DNA of 64,000 nucleotides from SG8-40 sp963792855 (GCA_963792855.1 CAWBXZ010000013.1:186001-250000), one strand, 5' to 3'. Counted from the first letter of the stretch, positions 9,172-19,987 are shown. Program-made: numbers and translations. Notes: a model not told the origin generated them from the letters alone.

Positions 9172-12027
9172 CTAACTACGCGCGAATGAATGTGGCGCCA
9201 CACTCAGCCACCGCGTGCCGAGGGCCGCGTCGATGACGGCCTTCTGCCGCTGGTTATGCAGCGCGACATAGCCGCCGGCGGGCGAAGCCGACGAGGCGCG
9301 CAGTGCGTAACTGAGTTTCTGGTGCGGCAGCAGATGCCGCTCGATGTAATGCTGAATTCGATGCCAGGCGCCCTGATTACCCGGCTCTTCCTGGCACCAG
9401 ACGATTTCCTTGGCGTCCTTGTAGCTGCTGATCTGGTCCTTGAACGCCTCGTGAGGGAACGGATACAACTGCTCGAGACGGACGATGGCGACGTCATCAG
9501 CGCCTCTTTCCCTCCGGGCCGCTGCCAGTTCGAAATAGATCTTGCCGCTGCAAAACACCACCCTTTTGGCTTTGGACGCATCTGGCAATTCCGAGTCCGA
9601 AATCACGGGCTGATACTCCCCCTCTGCCAGTTCGGCAAGCGAGGACACCGACTCCTTGTGACGCAGCAGGCTCTTGGGACTGATGATGATCAGCGGCTTG
9701 CGGTACGGCCGCACCATCTGGCGGCGCAGAACATGGAACATCTGGGCCGGTGTCGTCGGTATGCAGATCTGCATGTTGTAGTCCGCACACAGCTGCAAAT
9801 ATCGCTCGATGCGGGCCGACGAGTGTTCCGGCCCCTGACCCTCATAGCCGTGCGGCAGCATCATTACCAGGCCGCAGATGCGCCCCCATTTCACTTCTCC
9901 CGAAGCGATGAACTGATCGATCACCACCTGCGCGCCGTTGGCGAAGTCACCAAATTGTGCCTCCCAGATCACCAGTTCGTTCGGTTCGGCCGTGGCGTAG
10001 CCGTACTCGAATCCGAGCACCGCCTCCTCGGACAGAATCGAGTCGATGACGGTGAAGTCCGGCTGTCCTTCGGTAATGTTGCGCAGCGGCAGGAAGGTGC
10101 CTTCTTCGCCTTTCTGGCGGTTCTGGTCATGCAATACCGCATGGCGGTGAAAAAAAGTGCCGCGGCCGGAATCCTGCCCTGAGATGCGTATCGGATAGCC
10201 ATCCTTGAGCAAGGATGCATACGCCAGGCTCTCGGCCATGCCCCAGTCGAGCGGAATCTTGCCCTGACCCATTGCACGCCGGTCGCCGATGATTTTCTCG
10301 ACCCGGGGGTGCAGCTTGAATCCTGAAGGAATCGAGGTGAGCCGCTCGGACAGCGCCTTGAGCGTTTCAATCGGAACGCCGGTCGGCGCCTTGTAGGTCC
10401 AGGGAATGTTGAGAAACGGCGCCCAGTTTGCCGTATACGGGGGCTTGAAGTTGGACAGTATCGTCTTGTTGGTGTGGTAACCGGCGTCCAGCGCTTCGCG
10501 ATAAACGCGGATCATGTCATCTGCTTCCGTGTCGCCGATAACGCCCTGCTTCTGCAGCTTGTCCGCGTACAGCTTGCGGGTGCCCTCGTGCTTGCGTATC
10601 AGGCTATACATCCACGGTTGGGTCACCATCGGCTCGTCCTGCTCGTTGTGCCCCAGCTTGCGGAAGCAAACGAGGTCGATCACCACGTCCTTGGCAAACT
10701 CCATGCGATAGTCGAGCGCGATCTCCGTGACAAACGCCACCGCTTCGGGATCATCTCCGTTGACGTGAAATACCGGCGCGTCGATCATCTTGGCGATATC
10801 GGTGCAATACAGCGTCGAGCGCACATCGCGCAGGTCGGAAACCGTGAAGCCGATCTGATTGTTGACGATCACGTGTACCGTCCCGCCAGTGCCGTATCCG
10901 CGCGTTTGCGACAGGTTGAGCGTCTCCATGACAACGCCCTGGCCGGCGAAGGCGGCATCGCCGTGGAGCAGAATCGGCAATACCTGTTTTCCGTCGCGGT
11001 CCTTGCGCCGGTGTTGCCTGGCTCGCACCGAGCCCTCTACAACCGGGTTGACGATCTCGAGATGCGAAGGATTGAACGCAAGCGACACATGCATCGGCCC
11101 GCCGGGCGTCATGATGTCCGATGAGAAACCCTGGTGATATTTCACGTCGCCCGCCGGGAGTTGCTCCACGCGCTTGCCCTCGAACTCGGAGAACAGGTCC
11201 TTGGGCATCTTGCCAAGCGTGTTAACCAGGACATTGAGCCTGCCCCGGTGCGCCATGCCGATGACGGCTTCCTGCACCCCGGCGGAGCCGGCCCGCTGCA
11301 ACAGGTGATCGAGCGAGACGATGACGCTTTCCCCGCCCTCGAGGGAAAACCGCTTCTGTCCGACGTAGCGCGTATGCAGATATTTTTCCAGCGTCTCGGC
11401 AGCGGTGACGCGCTCGAGCAGATGGATTTTCAGATCGTTGGGGAAATTCGGTTGTGAACGCGGGCCTTCGAGGCGTGCCTGTATCCAGCGCTTCTGCTGC
11501 ACGTCGCTGATATACATGTACTCTGCACCGATCGACCCGCAATAGGTTTCGCGCACGGCGCGCAGGATATCGCGCAAGGCCATCTGTTCCGGACCGACCA
11601 GGGAACCGCTGTTAAACGTCTGGTCCATGTCCGTCTCGCCAAGACCATAGAAGGCCGGATCGAGTTCCTGAATCGTTGGCTTGTCGAAACGCTTGAGCGG
11701 ATCCACGTCGGCGTTACGCACACCCAGGAAGCGGTACGCGTTGATCATTTGCAGCACCGATACCTGTTTCTTTTCCTGGGTGAGCGCCTGATTGCCGGCC
11801 ATCGCCGCGGCAGCGCCGCTCTTGCTCTTTGCCAGCCTGATAAACGACTCGATCACCGGCGCGTGTGCCACGTCGCGCCCGGAATCTTCCTGTTGCAGTT
11901 GATCGAAATAGCGGCGCCATTCGGGAGCGACCGTTTCCGGGTCGTCGAGATAGGCCTCGTAGAGCTCTTCGACGAACGGCGCATTCGCGCCGTACAGATA
12001 GGAGTTGCTCTGGAACTGTTTCATCAT
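9172..12027 (-). CDS. sucA: 2-oxoglutarate dehydrogenase E1 component
   Basis: This 951-residue thiamine-diphosphate enzyme decarboxylates 2-oxoglutarate and succinylates the lipoyl group of SucB. Features seen are the N-terminal segment SYLYGANAPFVEELYEAYL, typical of bacterial SucA, the central GMAHRGRLNVLVN motif, the thiamine-binding region GDAAFAGQGVVMETLN, and the C-terminal half with GQDSGRGTFFHRHAVLHDQ. The length matches the family (930-960). It starts with two tandem ATG codons behind GGGAGAG; either could be used. sucB starts 22 bases downstream. Confidence 0.95.
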   Translation of the reverse strand: MMKQFQSNSYLYGANAPFVEELYEAYLDDPETVAPEWRRYFDQLQQEDSGRDVAHAPVIESFIRLAKSKSGAAAAMAGNQALTQEKKQVSVLQMINAYRFLGVRNADVDPLKRFDKPTIQELDPAFYGLGETDMDQTFNSGSLVGPEQMALRDILRAVRETYCGSIGAEYMYISDVQQKRWIQARLEGPRSQPNFPNDLKIHLLERVTAAETLEKYLHTRYVGQKRFSLEGGESVIVSLDHLLQRAGSAGVQEAVIGMAHRGRLNVLVNTLGKMPKDLFSEFEGKRVEQLPAGDVKYHQGFSSDIMTPGGPMHVSLAFNPSHLEIVNPVVEGSVRARQHRRKDRDGKQVLPILLHGDAAFAGQGVVMETLNLSQTRGYGTGGTVHVIVNNQIGFTVSDLRDVRSTLYCTDIAKMIDAPVFHVNGDDPEAVAFVTEIALDYRMEFAKDVVIDLVCFRKLGHNEQDEPMVTQPWMYSLIRKHEGTRKLYADKLQKQGVIGDTEADDMIRVYREALDAGYHTNKTILSNFKPPYTANWAPFLNIPWTYKAPTGVPIETLKALSERLTSIPSGFKLHPRVEKIIGDRRAMGQGKIPLDWGMAESLAYASLLKDGYPIRISGQDSGRGTFFHRHAVLHDQNRQKGEEGTFLPLRNITEGQPDFTVIDSILSEEAVLGFEYGYATAEPNELVIWEAQFGDFANGAQVVIDQFIASGEVKWGRICGLVMMLPHGYEGQGPEHSSARIERYLQLCADYNMQICIPTTPAQMFHVLRRQMVRPYRKPLIIISPKSLLRHKESVSSLAELAEGEYQPVISDSELPDASKAKRVVFCSGKIYFELAAARRERGADDVAIVRLEQLYPFPHEAFKDQISSYKDAKEIVWCQEEPGNQGAWHRIQHYIERHLLPHQKLSYALRASSASPAGGYVALHNQRQKAVIDAALGTRWLSVAPHSFARS

Positions 12028-12073
12028 GGCATGCTCTCCCGGAGCCGGTGGCCCGATTCACTCATGGGTTGGA

Positions 12074-13375
12074 TCAACTGCGCCCGGACATGGGCTGGAC
12101 GTTGCGAAGCGCTGCGCCGGTGTATAGCTGCCGGGGCCGGCCGATTCGTTGTTCGGGATCGGCAATCATTTCATTCCACTGCGCCAACCATCCGACCGTT
12201 CGCGCCAGGGCGAAAATGCAGGTGAACATGTTGTTGGGAATACCCATCGCGCGTTGCACGATTCCCGAATAGAAATCGACGTTGGGATAGAGCTTGCGCT
12301 CGACGAAATACTCGTCCTCCAGCGCGATGCGCTCGAGCTCCATCGCCAGTTTGAACAGGCGATCGTTCTGCAGGCCGAGCTCGCCAAGCACCTCGTGGCA
12401 GGTTTCGCGCATCAGTTTGGCGCGCGGGTCATAGTTCTTGTAGACGCGATGGCCGAATCCCATCAGTCTGAAAACATCGTCCTTATCCTTGGCCTTCTTG
12501 ATGTATTCGCCAACCCGGGACACGTCGCCGATTTCTTCAAGCATGTCGAGACAGGCCTCATTGGCGCCGCCATGCGCCGGTCCCCACAAACACGCGATGC
12601 CCGCGGCAATACAGGCAAACGGATTAGCGCCTGATGAACCGGCCAGCCTTACCGTTGATGTCGAGGCATTCTGTTCATGGTCGGCATGGAGAATGAAGAT
12701 GCGGTCGAGCGCGCGTACCAGCACGTCGTTGAGTTTGTACTCCTCCGCCGGAACCGCGAACAGCATGCGCATGAAATTCGCCGAATACGAAAGCGAATTC
12801 AGGGGATAAACGAACGGTTGGCCGATGGTGTACTTGTACGCCATGGCCGCCAGCGTCGGAATTTTCGCGATCAGCCTGAATGACGATATCTGGCGATGCG
12901 ATTCGTCGTTCAGATCGAGGGAATCGTGATAAAAGGCCGACAAGGCGCCGACTGTCCCGACCATGACGGCCATCGGGTGGGCATCGCGCCGGAAGCCCCG
13001 GAAAAAGTTGTTGATCTGGTCATGCACCATCGTGTGGCGCATGACCGTGCTGTCGAACTTTTCCTTCTGTGCCGCATTGGGCAATTCACCGTTGAGCAGC
13101 AGATAGCAGACCTCGAGAAAATCGCACTTCTCCGCCAGTTGCTCGATCGGATAACCGCGATAGAGCAGCACGCCATTGTCCCCGTCGATGAACGTAATCG
13201 AGGAGCGGCAACTCGCCGTCGAAAGGAATCCCGGGTCATAGGTCACCTTGCCGGTCGTTCCGAGCATTGAGCGAATGTCCACCGCTTGCGGACCGATCGT
13301 CCCGGAAAGCACGGGAAAATCGCCTCCGGTTGAACCGTCTGCAAATGTCATTGTTGCGCTGTCTTGTTTTGCCAT
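12074..13375 (-). CDS. gltA: Citrate synthase
   Basis: This 434-residue type II citrate synthase condenses oxaloacetate and acetyl-CoA at the entry of the TCA cycle. Catalytic segments seen are LHADHEQNAST and MGFGHRVYKNYDPRA, with the conserved GPAHGGANEA between them. The start MAKQDSATMTFADG at 13375 is preferred over the longer open frame to 13465 because AAGAAAG lies just upstream and the protein then has the normal length. It is distinct from the shorter prpC at 20913. It lies between sdhE and sucA, the usual betaproteobacterial position. Confidence 0.95.
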   Translation of the reverse strand: MAKQDSATMTFADGSTGGDFPVLSGTIGPQAVDIRSMLGTTGKVTYDPGFLSTASCRSSITFIDGDNGVLLYRGYPIEQLAEKCDFLEVCYLLLNGELPNAAQKEKFDSTVMRHTMVHDQINNFFRGFRRDAHPMAVMVGTVGALSAFYHDSLDLNDESHRQISSFRLIAKIPTLAAMAYKYTIGQPFVYPLNSLSYSANFMRMLFAVPAEEYKLNDVLVRALDRIFILHADHEQNASTSTVRLAGSSGANPFACIAAGIACLWGPAHGGANEACLDMLEEIGDVSRVGEYIKKAKDKDDVFRLMGFGHRVYKNYDPRAKLMRETCHEVLGELGLQNDRLFKLAMELERIALEDEYFVERKLYPNVDFYSGIVQRAMGIPNNMFTCIFALARTVGWLAQWNEMIADPEQRIGRPRQLYTGAALRNVQPMSGRS

Positions 13376-13512
13376 AATGTGCTTTCTTGTCTGCCTTGTT
13401 TCTGATCTGTTTACTGATTCCCCGGCCCGGGTTCCGTAACCATGCGACGCGCCGACCACTAGCAATTACCGTCCCACCAACCCGTCTGCGCGACGACCGT
13501 AACGTCGCGCCC

Positions 13513-13740
13513 CTACCGCAGCATGCCGACGATCTCCTCGCAGCCGGCATCGTCGATGCGGGCGCGCCCGATAACGAGGTCCCATAAATCGTTGTCGGGC
13601 AGGTCGAGCAGCCTTTTCAGCGCGACCTTCTGGTCGGGCGTCAACCGCTGATAGTGTTTCTCTACAAAATGATTCAACACCAGGTCGAGTTCCAGCAGCC
13701 CGCGTCTGCAATGCCAGCGTACCCGGTCGATTTCACTCAT
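13513..13740 (-). CDS. sdhE: FAD assembly factor SdhE
   Basis: This 75-residue protein of the SdhE/YgfY family promotes covalent flavinylation of SdhA. It has the family signature RVRWHCRRGLLELDLVL near the N-terminus (the RGxxE motif seen as RRGLLELD) and an acidic segment DLPDNDLWDLVIGR in the C-terminal half. It starts 6 bases after the sdhB stop, so it is almost certainly translated from the same transcript. The length is typical (75-90 residues). Confidence 0.92.
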   Translation of the reverse strand: MSEIDRVRWHCRRGLLELDLVLNHFVEKHYQRLTPDQKVALKRLLDLPDNDLWDLVIGRARIDDAGCEEIVGMLR

Positions 13741-13746
13741 GCCCGC

Positions 13747-14442
13747 CTAAACCATGCGCTTGACAAGCATTTCCTTGATCTTGCCGATTGCCCTGGTTGG
13801 ATTGAGCCCTTTCGGGCAGACATCGACGCAATTCATGATCGAGTGGCAGCGAAACAGCCGGTACGGATCCTCGAGGTTGTCCAGGCGCTCGCCGGTTGCC
13901 TGGTCGCGACTATCTGCCAGAAAACGGTAGGCCTGCAGCAAACCCGCCGGCCCGACAAACTTGTCCGGGTTCCACCAGAACGACGGGCACGACGTCGAGC
14001 AGCACGCGCACAGTATGCACTCGTACAGCCCGTCGAGTTCCGCTCTTTGCGCTGGCGACTGCATACGCTCGGCATCGGGCGGCGCGTCGTTATTGACGAG
14101 ATATGGGGTTATCGAGTGGTACTGCTTGAAGAACTGGGACATATCCACGACCAGATCGCGAATGACCGGCAATCCCGGCAACGGCCGCAGCTCAACCGGG
14201 CTCTTCAGGTCAGACAGTTTCGTGATGCAGGCAAGCCCGTTCTTGCCGTTGATGTTCATCGCGTCCGAGCCACACACGCCCTCCCGGCAGGAACGGCGCA
14301 GGGACAGTGAATCGTCAACCGCCTTGATCCGGATCAGCGCATCGAGCAGCATCCGGTCGGTCGGCTGCAACTCGATGTCGTATTCCTTCATGTAGGGCTT
14401 GGCGTCCTTGTCCGGATCGAAACGGTAGATTCTGAAAAGCAT
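13747..14442 (-). CDS. sdhB: Succinate dehydrogenase iron-sulfur subunit
   Basis: This 231-residue subunit carries electrons from SdhA to the membrane quinone site. The [2Fe-2S] ligands are in SCREGVCGSDAMNINGKNGLAC. The C-terminal ferredoxin-like domain has CILCACCSTSCPSFWWN and CHSIMNCVDVCPKGLNP, giving the [4Fe-4S] and [3Fe-4S] ligands. It lies between sdhA and sdhE in the standard order, with 39 bases between it and the sdhA stop. Length and motifs are complete. Confidence 0.95.
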   Translation of the reverse strand: MLFRIYRFDPDKDAKPYMKEYDIELQPTDRMLLDALIRIKAVDDSLSLRRSCREGVCGSDAMNINGKNGLACITKLSDLKSPVELRPLPGLPVIRDLVVDMSQFFKQYHSITPYLVNNDAPPDAERMQSPAQRAELDGLYECILCACCSTSCPSFWWNPDKFVGPAGLLQAYRFLADSRDQATGERLDNLEDPYRLFRCHSIMNCVDVCPKGLNPTRAIGKIKEMLVKRMV

Positions 14443-14481
14443 GGTTGTGTCTTCCTTGACGTCTTCGGTGTGCCAACCCGC

Positions 14482-16249
14482 TCAGTAGGTCCGCACTTTG
14501 GGCTCGATGGACTGCGCAGTCAGGGGCTTCATGTGGACCGGCTTGTATTCGAGCCGGCTTTCCTCCCGGTACCACAGCGTATGCTTGATCCAGTTCGCGT
14601 CGTCGCGCTTCGGAAAATCGGAACGGTCGTGCGCGCCCCGGCTCTCCTTGCGCGCTTCAGCCGAAACCAGGGACGCGACCGCAACCTCGATCAGATTCTC
14701 GACTTCCAGCGCTTCCACCCTGGCGGTGTTGAAGGTACGGCTCTTGTCCCCGATCTGCAGGCGTGAGACACGTTCCTTCACTTCCTTGATCTTGCGCACG
14801 CCCTCTTCGAGCAGGTCCGGAAACCGGAATACGCCGCAATGCTGTTGCATGGTCCGGCGCAATTCGCGCGCCAACCTCATGCACGCTTTCGCCGTTTTCC
14901 CGACTGTCCAGACGTGCCAGCCGTTCGCGGGTCATGTCGGTCGCGTCGGCGGGAAGATCCTTGTGCGTCGGGTTCTCTCCCAGAAAACGGATCATCGAAT
15001 CACCTGAAGCCTTGCCGAATACCAGCAAGTCGGTGAGCGAATTGGTCCCCAGCCGGTTGGCGCCGTGTACCGAGGCGCAGGCGCACTCACCAGCCGCGTA
15101 AAAACCCGGAACGACAGCCTCGGGATCACCCCCGCTGGGAGCGACCACTTCGCCACGGTAGTTGGTCGGAATGCCTCCCATCATGTAATGGCAGGTCGGA
15201 ACCACCGGAATCGGGTCGCGCACCGGATCGACGTTGGCGAACTTGCGGGCAATCTCGCGAATGCCCGGCAACTTGCTCTCGATCAGTTCCTCGCCCAGGT
15301 GATCGAGTTTCAAAAGAACGTGGTCGGCGTCTGCGCCACAGCCTCGCCCTTCCTTGATTTCGGTTGCCATCGCCCGTGAAACGACGTCGCGTGAAGCCAG
15401 GTCCTTGGCATTTGGCGCATAGCGCTCCATGAAACGCTCGCCGTCCTTGTTCAACAGGTAACCACCCTCACCGCGCACGCCTTCGGTGATCAATACCCCC
15501 GCGCCGGCGACCCCGGTCGGGTGAAACTGCCAGAACTCCATGTCCTCGAGCGGAACGCCGGCTCGAGCCGCCATGCCGAGACCGTCACCGGTATTGATGT
15601 AGGCGTTGGTGCTGGAGGCGAAAACGCGGCCGGCGCCACCCGTGGCAAACAATACCGCACGCGCATGGAACACGACCGACTCGCCGGATTCCATTTCCAT
15701 CGCGGTCAAGCCAACGACCTGCCCTTCGGCGTCCCGGATCAGGTCCAGCGCCATCCATTCGACAAAGAAGTGGGTATTTGCGCGAACGTTGCGCTGATAA
15801 AGCGTGTGCAGCATGGCATGGCCGGTCCGGTCGGCCGCGCAGCATGAGCGCTGCACCGCCGGTCCGGCACCGAAATTCTGCATGTGCCCGCCGAACGGAC
15901 GTTGATACACCGTGCCATTTTCGTTGCGATCGAACGGCATGCCGAAATGCTCGAGCTCGATCACGCTGCGGGGCGCCTCGCGGCACATGAACTCGATGGT
16001 GTCCTGATCGCCAAGCCAGTCGGATCCCTTGACCGTGTCGTACATGTGCCAGTGCCAGCTGTCCTCGCCCATGTTGCCAAGTGCCGCGCCGATGCCGCCC
16101 TGCGCCGCTACCGTGTGCGACCGTGTCGGAAACACCTTGGACAGGACAGCAACCTTGAATCCCGCTTCGGCCAGCTGCAGGGATGCACGCATTCCCGCAC
16201 CGCCGGCACCGACAATCACTGCATCGAACTTCCTTACCGCAAGCGTCAT
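14482..16249 (-). CDS. sdhA: Succinate dehydrogenase flavoprotein subunit (frameshifted in this sequence)
   Basis: The reading begins at 16249 (MTLAVRKFDAVIVGAGGAG) and shows the FAD motif, the flavinylation site SHTVAAQGGIG (His45) and the active-site stretch VHGANRLGTNSLTDL. After ...RENGESVHEV, near 14871, the frame changes. The expected C-terminus (ARELRRTMQQHCGVFR through IEPKVRTY) continues in another frame to the stop at 14482. Removing one G in the minus-strand run GTTGGCGCGC gives a 588-residue protein of normal length. The enzyme is normally important for respiration and the rest of the operon is intact, so a base-calling or assembly error is more likely than a true pseudogene, but a real mutation is not excluded. 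Confidence 0.88.
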
Positions 16250-16597
16250 TCAGATACTCCAGAGAATTTGTACTGCCCATGCCGCGTAAGCCACGAGCAG
16301 CAATATCACGACGACCTGCAATCCAAGACGTGCGGCAGTCGAACTCACGTAATCCATGAGAATGTCACGCATGCCGATCCATGCGTGCCAGAACAGGCTG
16401 AGAAAGAACAACAGCGTTGCGAGACGCATCCACTGTGGTGAAAACACGGCGCGCCATTCTTCATAGTCGGCCGGAGTGCAAACCAGCATGGCGCCGACAA
16501 ACAGCACCGAGTACGTCGCCATGATCAACGCCGAAACCCGTTGAACCAGCCAGTCCTTCAGCCCGTAGTGGGCGCCGGTGACCACCCTCGTTACCAT
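16250..16597 (-). CDS. sdhD: Succinate dehydrogenase membrane anchor subunit
   Basis: This 115-residue membrane anchor has three hydrophobic helices (about 18-40, 58-75 and 92-112) and the conserved segment GLKDWLVQRVSALIM near the N-terminus. The motif HAWIGMRDILMDY contains the histidine and Asp/Tyr associated with haem b and quinone binding. It overlaps the 3' end of sdhC by 7 bases and its stop immediately precedes the sdhA start, so translation is probably coupled. Confidence 0.92.
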   Translation of the reverse strand: MVTRVVTGAHYGLKDWLVQRVSALIMATYSVLFVGAMLVCTPADYEEWRAVFSPQWMRLATLLFFLSLFWHAWIGMRDILMDYVSSTAARLGLQVVVILLLVAYAAWAVQILWSI

Positions 16598-16968
16598 AGA
16601 GTCACTCCCAGAACCAACGTTCCCAAAATGCCCAGTGCCAGCACCAGGCCGCTCGAGCGGCGCGCGCTTTGCAGTTCCGTGCCGACATGCGCGTCAAGCA
16701 GCAGAAAACGCAAGCCGGCGAAAAGGTGATGCATGAACGCCCAGCCGATACCGATGAGGAACAGCTTGCCGAACCAGCTCTGGGTAAAGCCGGCCGCCTG
16801 CGCGTAGCCTTCCGGCGATTGCAGGCTCGACTGCAGCAGCCACAACATGGCCCAGGCAAATGCGAACATGCCGAATCCGCTGATCCGGTGAAGAATCGAT
16901 ACCAGGCCCGGCAGCGGCAGCCGGATCTGCACAAGGTTCAGATACTTTGGGCGGTGACTCTGAGGCAT
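16591..16968 (-). CDS. sdhC: Succinate dehydrogenase cytochrome b556 subunit
   Basis: This 125-residue membrane subunit has three transmembrane helices and the family signature RPKYLNLVQIRLPLPGLVSILHRISG, in which LHRISG carries the conserved quinone-site residues. The haem-ligand region is MHHLFAGLRFLLLD. It is the first structural gene of the complex, 41 bases downstream of the GntR gene on the same strand. That gap is too small for an obvious separate promoter, so the regulator and the sdh genes are probably one transcript. Confidence 0.93.
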   Translation of the reverse strand: MPQSHRPKYLNLVQIRLPLPGLVSILHRISGFGMFAFAWAMLWLLQSSLQSPEGYAQAAGFTQSWFGKLFLIGIGWAFMHHLFAGLRFLLLDAHVGTELQSARRSSGLVLALGILGTLVLGVTLW

Positions 16969-17009
16969 GGCTTGTTGGTCCTTGTTATCTTGGCCGGAGC
17001 GTCTGGGCG

Positions 17010-17747
17010 CTAGAGGATACGGTTTCGGTAGTGGTGCTCTCGCGTGTTGCAGTAGCTGCGCCGCAGTTCCACCGGCCGGTCGCCGTAGGTATAAGCAACG
17101 CGATCGATGACCAGCAACGGAAAACCGCCCTCGACATTCAACCGCGAAGCCACCTCACCTTCAGCCTCCTGCGCCTTGAGACGTTCCTCGACACGGACGA
17201 TGCGAACATCGAAAGCCGACTCGTACATGCTGTAGAGCATGCAGTCATACTTCTCGATGATCGACTCGGAAACGCTTTCGAACAGGGAACTGGGCAGGCG
17301 GATCTCCTCGTATACGGCTGGCGTGCCGGCAGGAGAAAGCAAACGACGGATGAGCCAGCCGCTGGCTCCCACGTCCTGCTGCAACTCCGCCGCCGATCTG
17401 GGATCGAGCTTGATGCGCCAGAAATCCAGCAAGGACGCCGTCAGGGATTTCACATCGCCGGTATCTGGCCGTATGCGCAGAAACGGAAAGCGGGTGCGCT
17501 CCTCCGAGTGAGAGGCGACGAATGTGCCCTTGCCCTGATGGCGCACGAGCAGCTTCTGGTCGGCGAGTTCGGTGATTGCCTTGCGCACGGTCCCCTGGCT
17601 CACGCTGTAGCGATGCGCAAGCTCGATCTCGCTGGGGATCGGTTGTCCTGGACGCCATTCGCCGGAGACCAGCGACTCGGTGATCAAGTACTTGATCTGC
17701 CGATACAAAGGCTGATACGCCGGCGCACTTGCGGTTGCAGCTTTCAT
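17010..17747 (-). CDS. GntR-family (HutC/UTRA) transcriptional regulator of the TCA cluster
   Basis: This 245-residue regulator has an N-terminal winged helix (about 12-78, LYRQIKYLITESLVSGEWRP... SVSQGTVRKAITELADQKLLVRHQGKGTFV) and a C-terminal UTRA ligand-binding domain to residue 240. It lies between sdhC and mdh and is read with sdhC. This position is common in betaproteobacteria and suggests control of both the leftward sdh-gltA-suc operon and the divergent mdh-prp genes. A 12-bp palindrome in the intergenic region is a candidate operator. The ligand is unknown; an organic acid is a reasonable guess for this class. Confidence 0.88.
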   Translation of the reverse strand: MKAATASAPAYQPLYRQIKYLITESLVSGEWRPGQPIPSEIELAHRYSVSQGTVRKAITELADQKLLVRHQGKGTFVASHSEERTRFPFLRIRPDTGDVKSLTASLLDFWRIKLDPRSAAELQQDVGASGWLIRRLLSPAGTPAVYEEIRLPSSLFESVSESIIEKYDCMLYSMYESAFDVRIVRVEERLKAQEAEGEVASRLNVEGGFPLLVIDRVAYTYGDRPVELRRSYCNTREHHYRNRIL

Positions 17748-17806
17748 ATGGACAGCGATTCTAAGCCTAAAAAAACAAACGCGTCCATCAAAAGATGTCT
17801 CTTATG

Positions 17807-17818
17807 TCTTATATAAGA
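17807..17818. promoter_or_regulatory. Palindromic candidate operator for the GntR regulator
   Basis: TCTTATATAAGA is a perfect 12-bp palindrome between gntR and mdh. The half-element CTTAT also occurs just upstream in TCTCTTATG. It ends 4 bases before the -35 box of the mdh promoter, so bound protein could affect transcription in both directions. The site is seen directly; the link to the GntR protein is inferred. Confidence 0.5.
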
Positions 17819-17822
17819 ATTA

Positions 17823-17851
17823 TTGACAGCATACCCCCCCTTCATTAGTAT
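17823..17851 (+). promoter_or_regulatory. Sigma-70 promoter of mdh
   Basis: A perfect -35 box TTGACA (17823-17828) is followed after exactly 17 bases by TAGTAT (17846-17851), a 4/6 match to the -10 consensus. Transcription would start near 17858, about 110 bases upstream of the mdh ATG. Confidence 0.6.
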
Positions 17852-17969
17852 CTCGCCGGCCTTATGCAAGTTGTCGGCTTGGCGCTTAAGACCTGACAGG
17901 CGAGAATCCCGCCGCGACTCAATGCGCGAGTCCGTTATCGGAAAAACTTCACCAAGGGAGCGAGTAGAA

Positions 17970-18950
<981 letters not shown>

Positions 18951-18964
18951 ACGGCAAGGCCACC

Positions 18965-19987
18965 ATGCAACACCCGGACACGGTTCTGTTTCAGGCGGAG
19001 AAGGCGCTCCCCGCCCTGCCCGCGTGCGAACACTTTGCCGGCAACGAAAAGTTCATCCGCAAGGCGTTCGCGCTCCAGGCGGAGATCGGTGCGGTGTTCG
19101 ACGTCACCTGCGACTGCGAAGACGGCGCGCCCGCGGGCGAAGAGCGCACCCATGCGTCGATGGTTGCACGTTTGCTCAACGCGCCGGAAAACACGGCGAA
19201 GCGTGCCGGCGTACGTATCCACGACCCGCTGCACGCCGCCTGGAAACAGGATGTCGACATCCTGATTGGCGGGGCCGGCGCGAACATCGCCTACATCACC
19301 GTTCCCAAACCCGTGTCGCGCGATGACGCGGCGAAGGCGGTCGACTACATCCAGAGCCGCGCGGCGAGTACCGGTACGGCAACGCCGCCGGTGCACATCC
19401 TGATCGAAACACAAAGCGCACTGCGCGAGATTTTCGACATTGCCGCCATCCCCGGCTTGCAGGCACTGGTGTTTGGCCTGCTCGATTTCGTCAGCGATCA
19501 TCGCGGCGCCGTGCCGGCCTCTGCGATGCGCTCTCCGGGGCAGTTCCAGCACCGCCTCATAGCACGTGCCAAGGCCGAGGTGGCTGCCGCCGCACTTGCC
19601 AACGGTCTGGTGCCGACGCACAACCCCTGCCTGGTATTCGACGATCCGGCCGTGCCGCGCGAAGATGCGCGAATCGCCCGGCAGGAGTTCGGTTACCTGC
19701 GCATGTACAGCATTCATCCTTCGCAGATCGAACCCATCGTGGAATCGATGCGCCCCGGCGCCAGTGAACTGGCGCGCGCCTGCGAAATACTGCTGGCGGC
19801 GCAGGCCGCCGACTGGGGGCCAATCTCCCACAATGGCGAAATGCACGACCGCGCGAGCTATCGCTATTTCTGGGATTTGCTCAAGCGCGCCCGTGCCACT
19901 GGCGCGACCATTCCCGGCAACGCCGAGCAGGCGTTCTTTCCGAGAGATTTTCCAACGCTCGGTGCCCGGCAAGGCATCGACCTTTGA
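18965..19987 (+). CDS. HpcH/HpaI aldolase / CitE-like lyase
   Basis: This 340-residue TIM-barrel lyase has the segment DVTCDCEDGAPAGEER near residues 43-58, which resembles the Mg2+/CoA region of CitE and malyl-CoA lyase proteins, and IHILIETQSALREIFDI-like residues in the middle (seen as VHILIETQSALREI), with the conserved Glu. It starts 14 bases after mdh. CitE-like proteins are often found between mdh and prpB in betaproteobacteria. No citrate lyase alpha or gamma subunits are nearby, so a true citrate lyase is unlikely. Malyl-CoA or citramalyl-CoA cleavage is possible but not shown by the sequence. Confidence 0.8.
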   Translation: MQHPDTVLFQAEKALPALPACEHFAGNEKFIRKAFALQAEIGAVFDVTCDCEDGAPAGEERTHASMVARLLNAPENTAKRAGVRIHDPLHAAWKQDVDILIGGAGANIAYITVPKPVSRDDAAKAVDYIQSRAASTGTATPPVHILIETQSALREIFDIAAIPGLQALVFGLLDFVSDHRGAVPASAMRSPGQFQHRLIARAKAEVAAAALANGLVPTHNPCLVFDDPAVPREDARIARQEFGYLRMYSIHPSQIEPIVESMRPGASELARACEILLAAQAADWGPISHNGEMHDRASYRYFWDLLKRARATGATIPGNAEQAFFPRDFPTLGARQGIDL

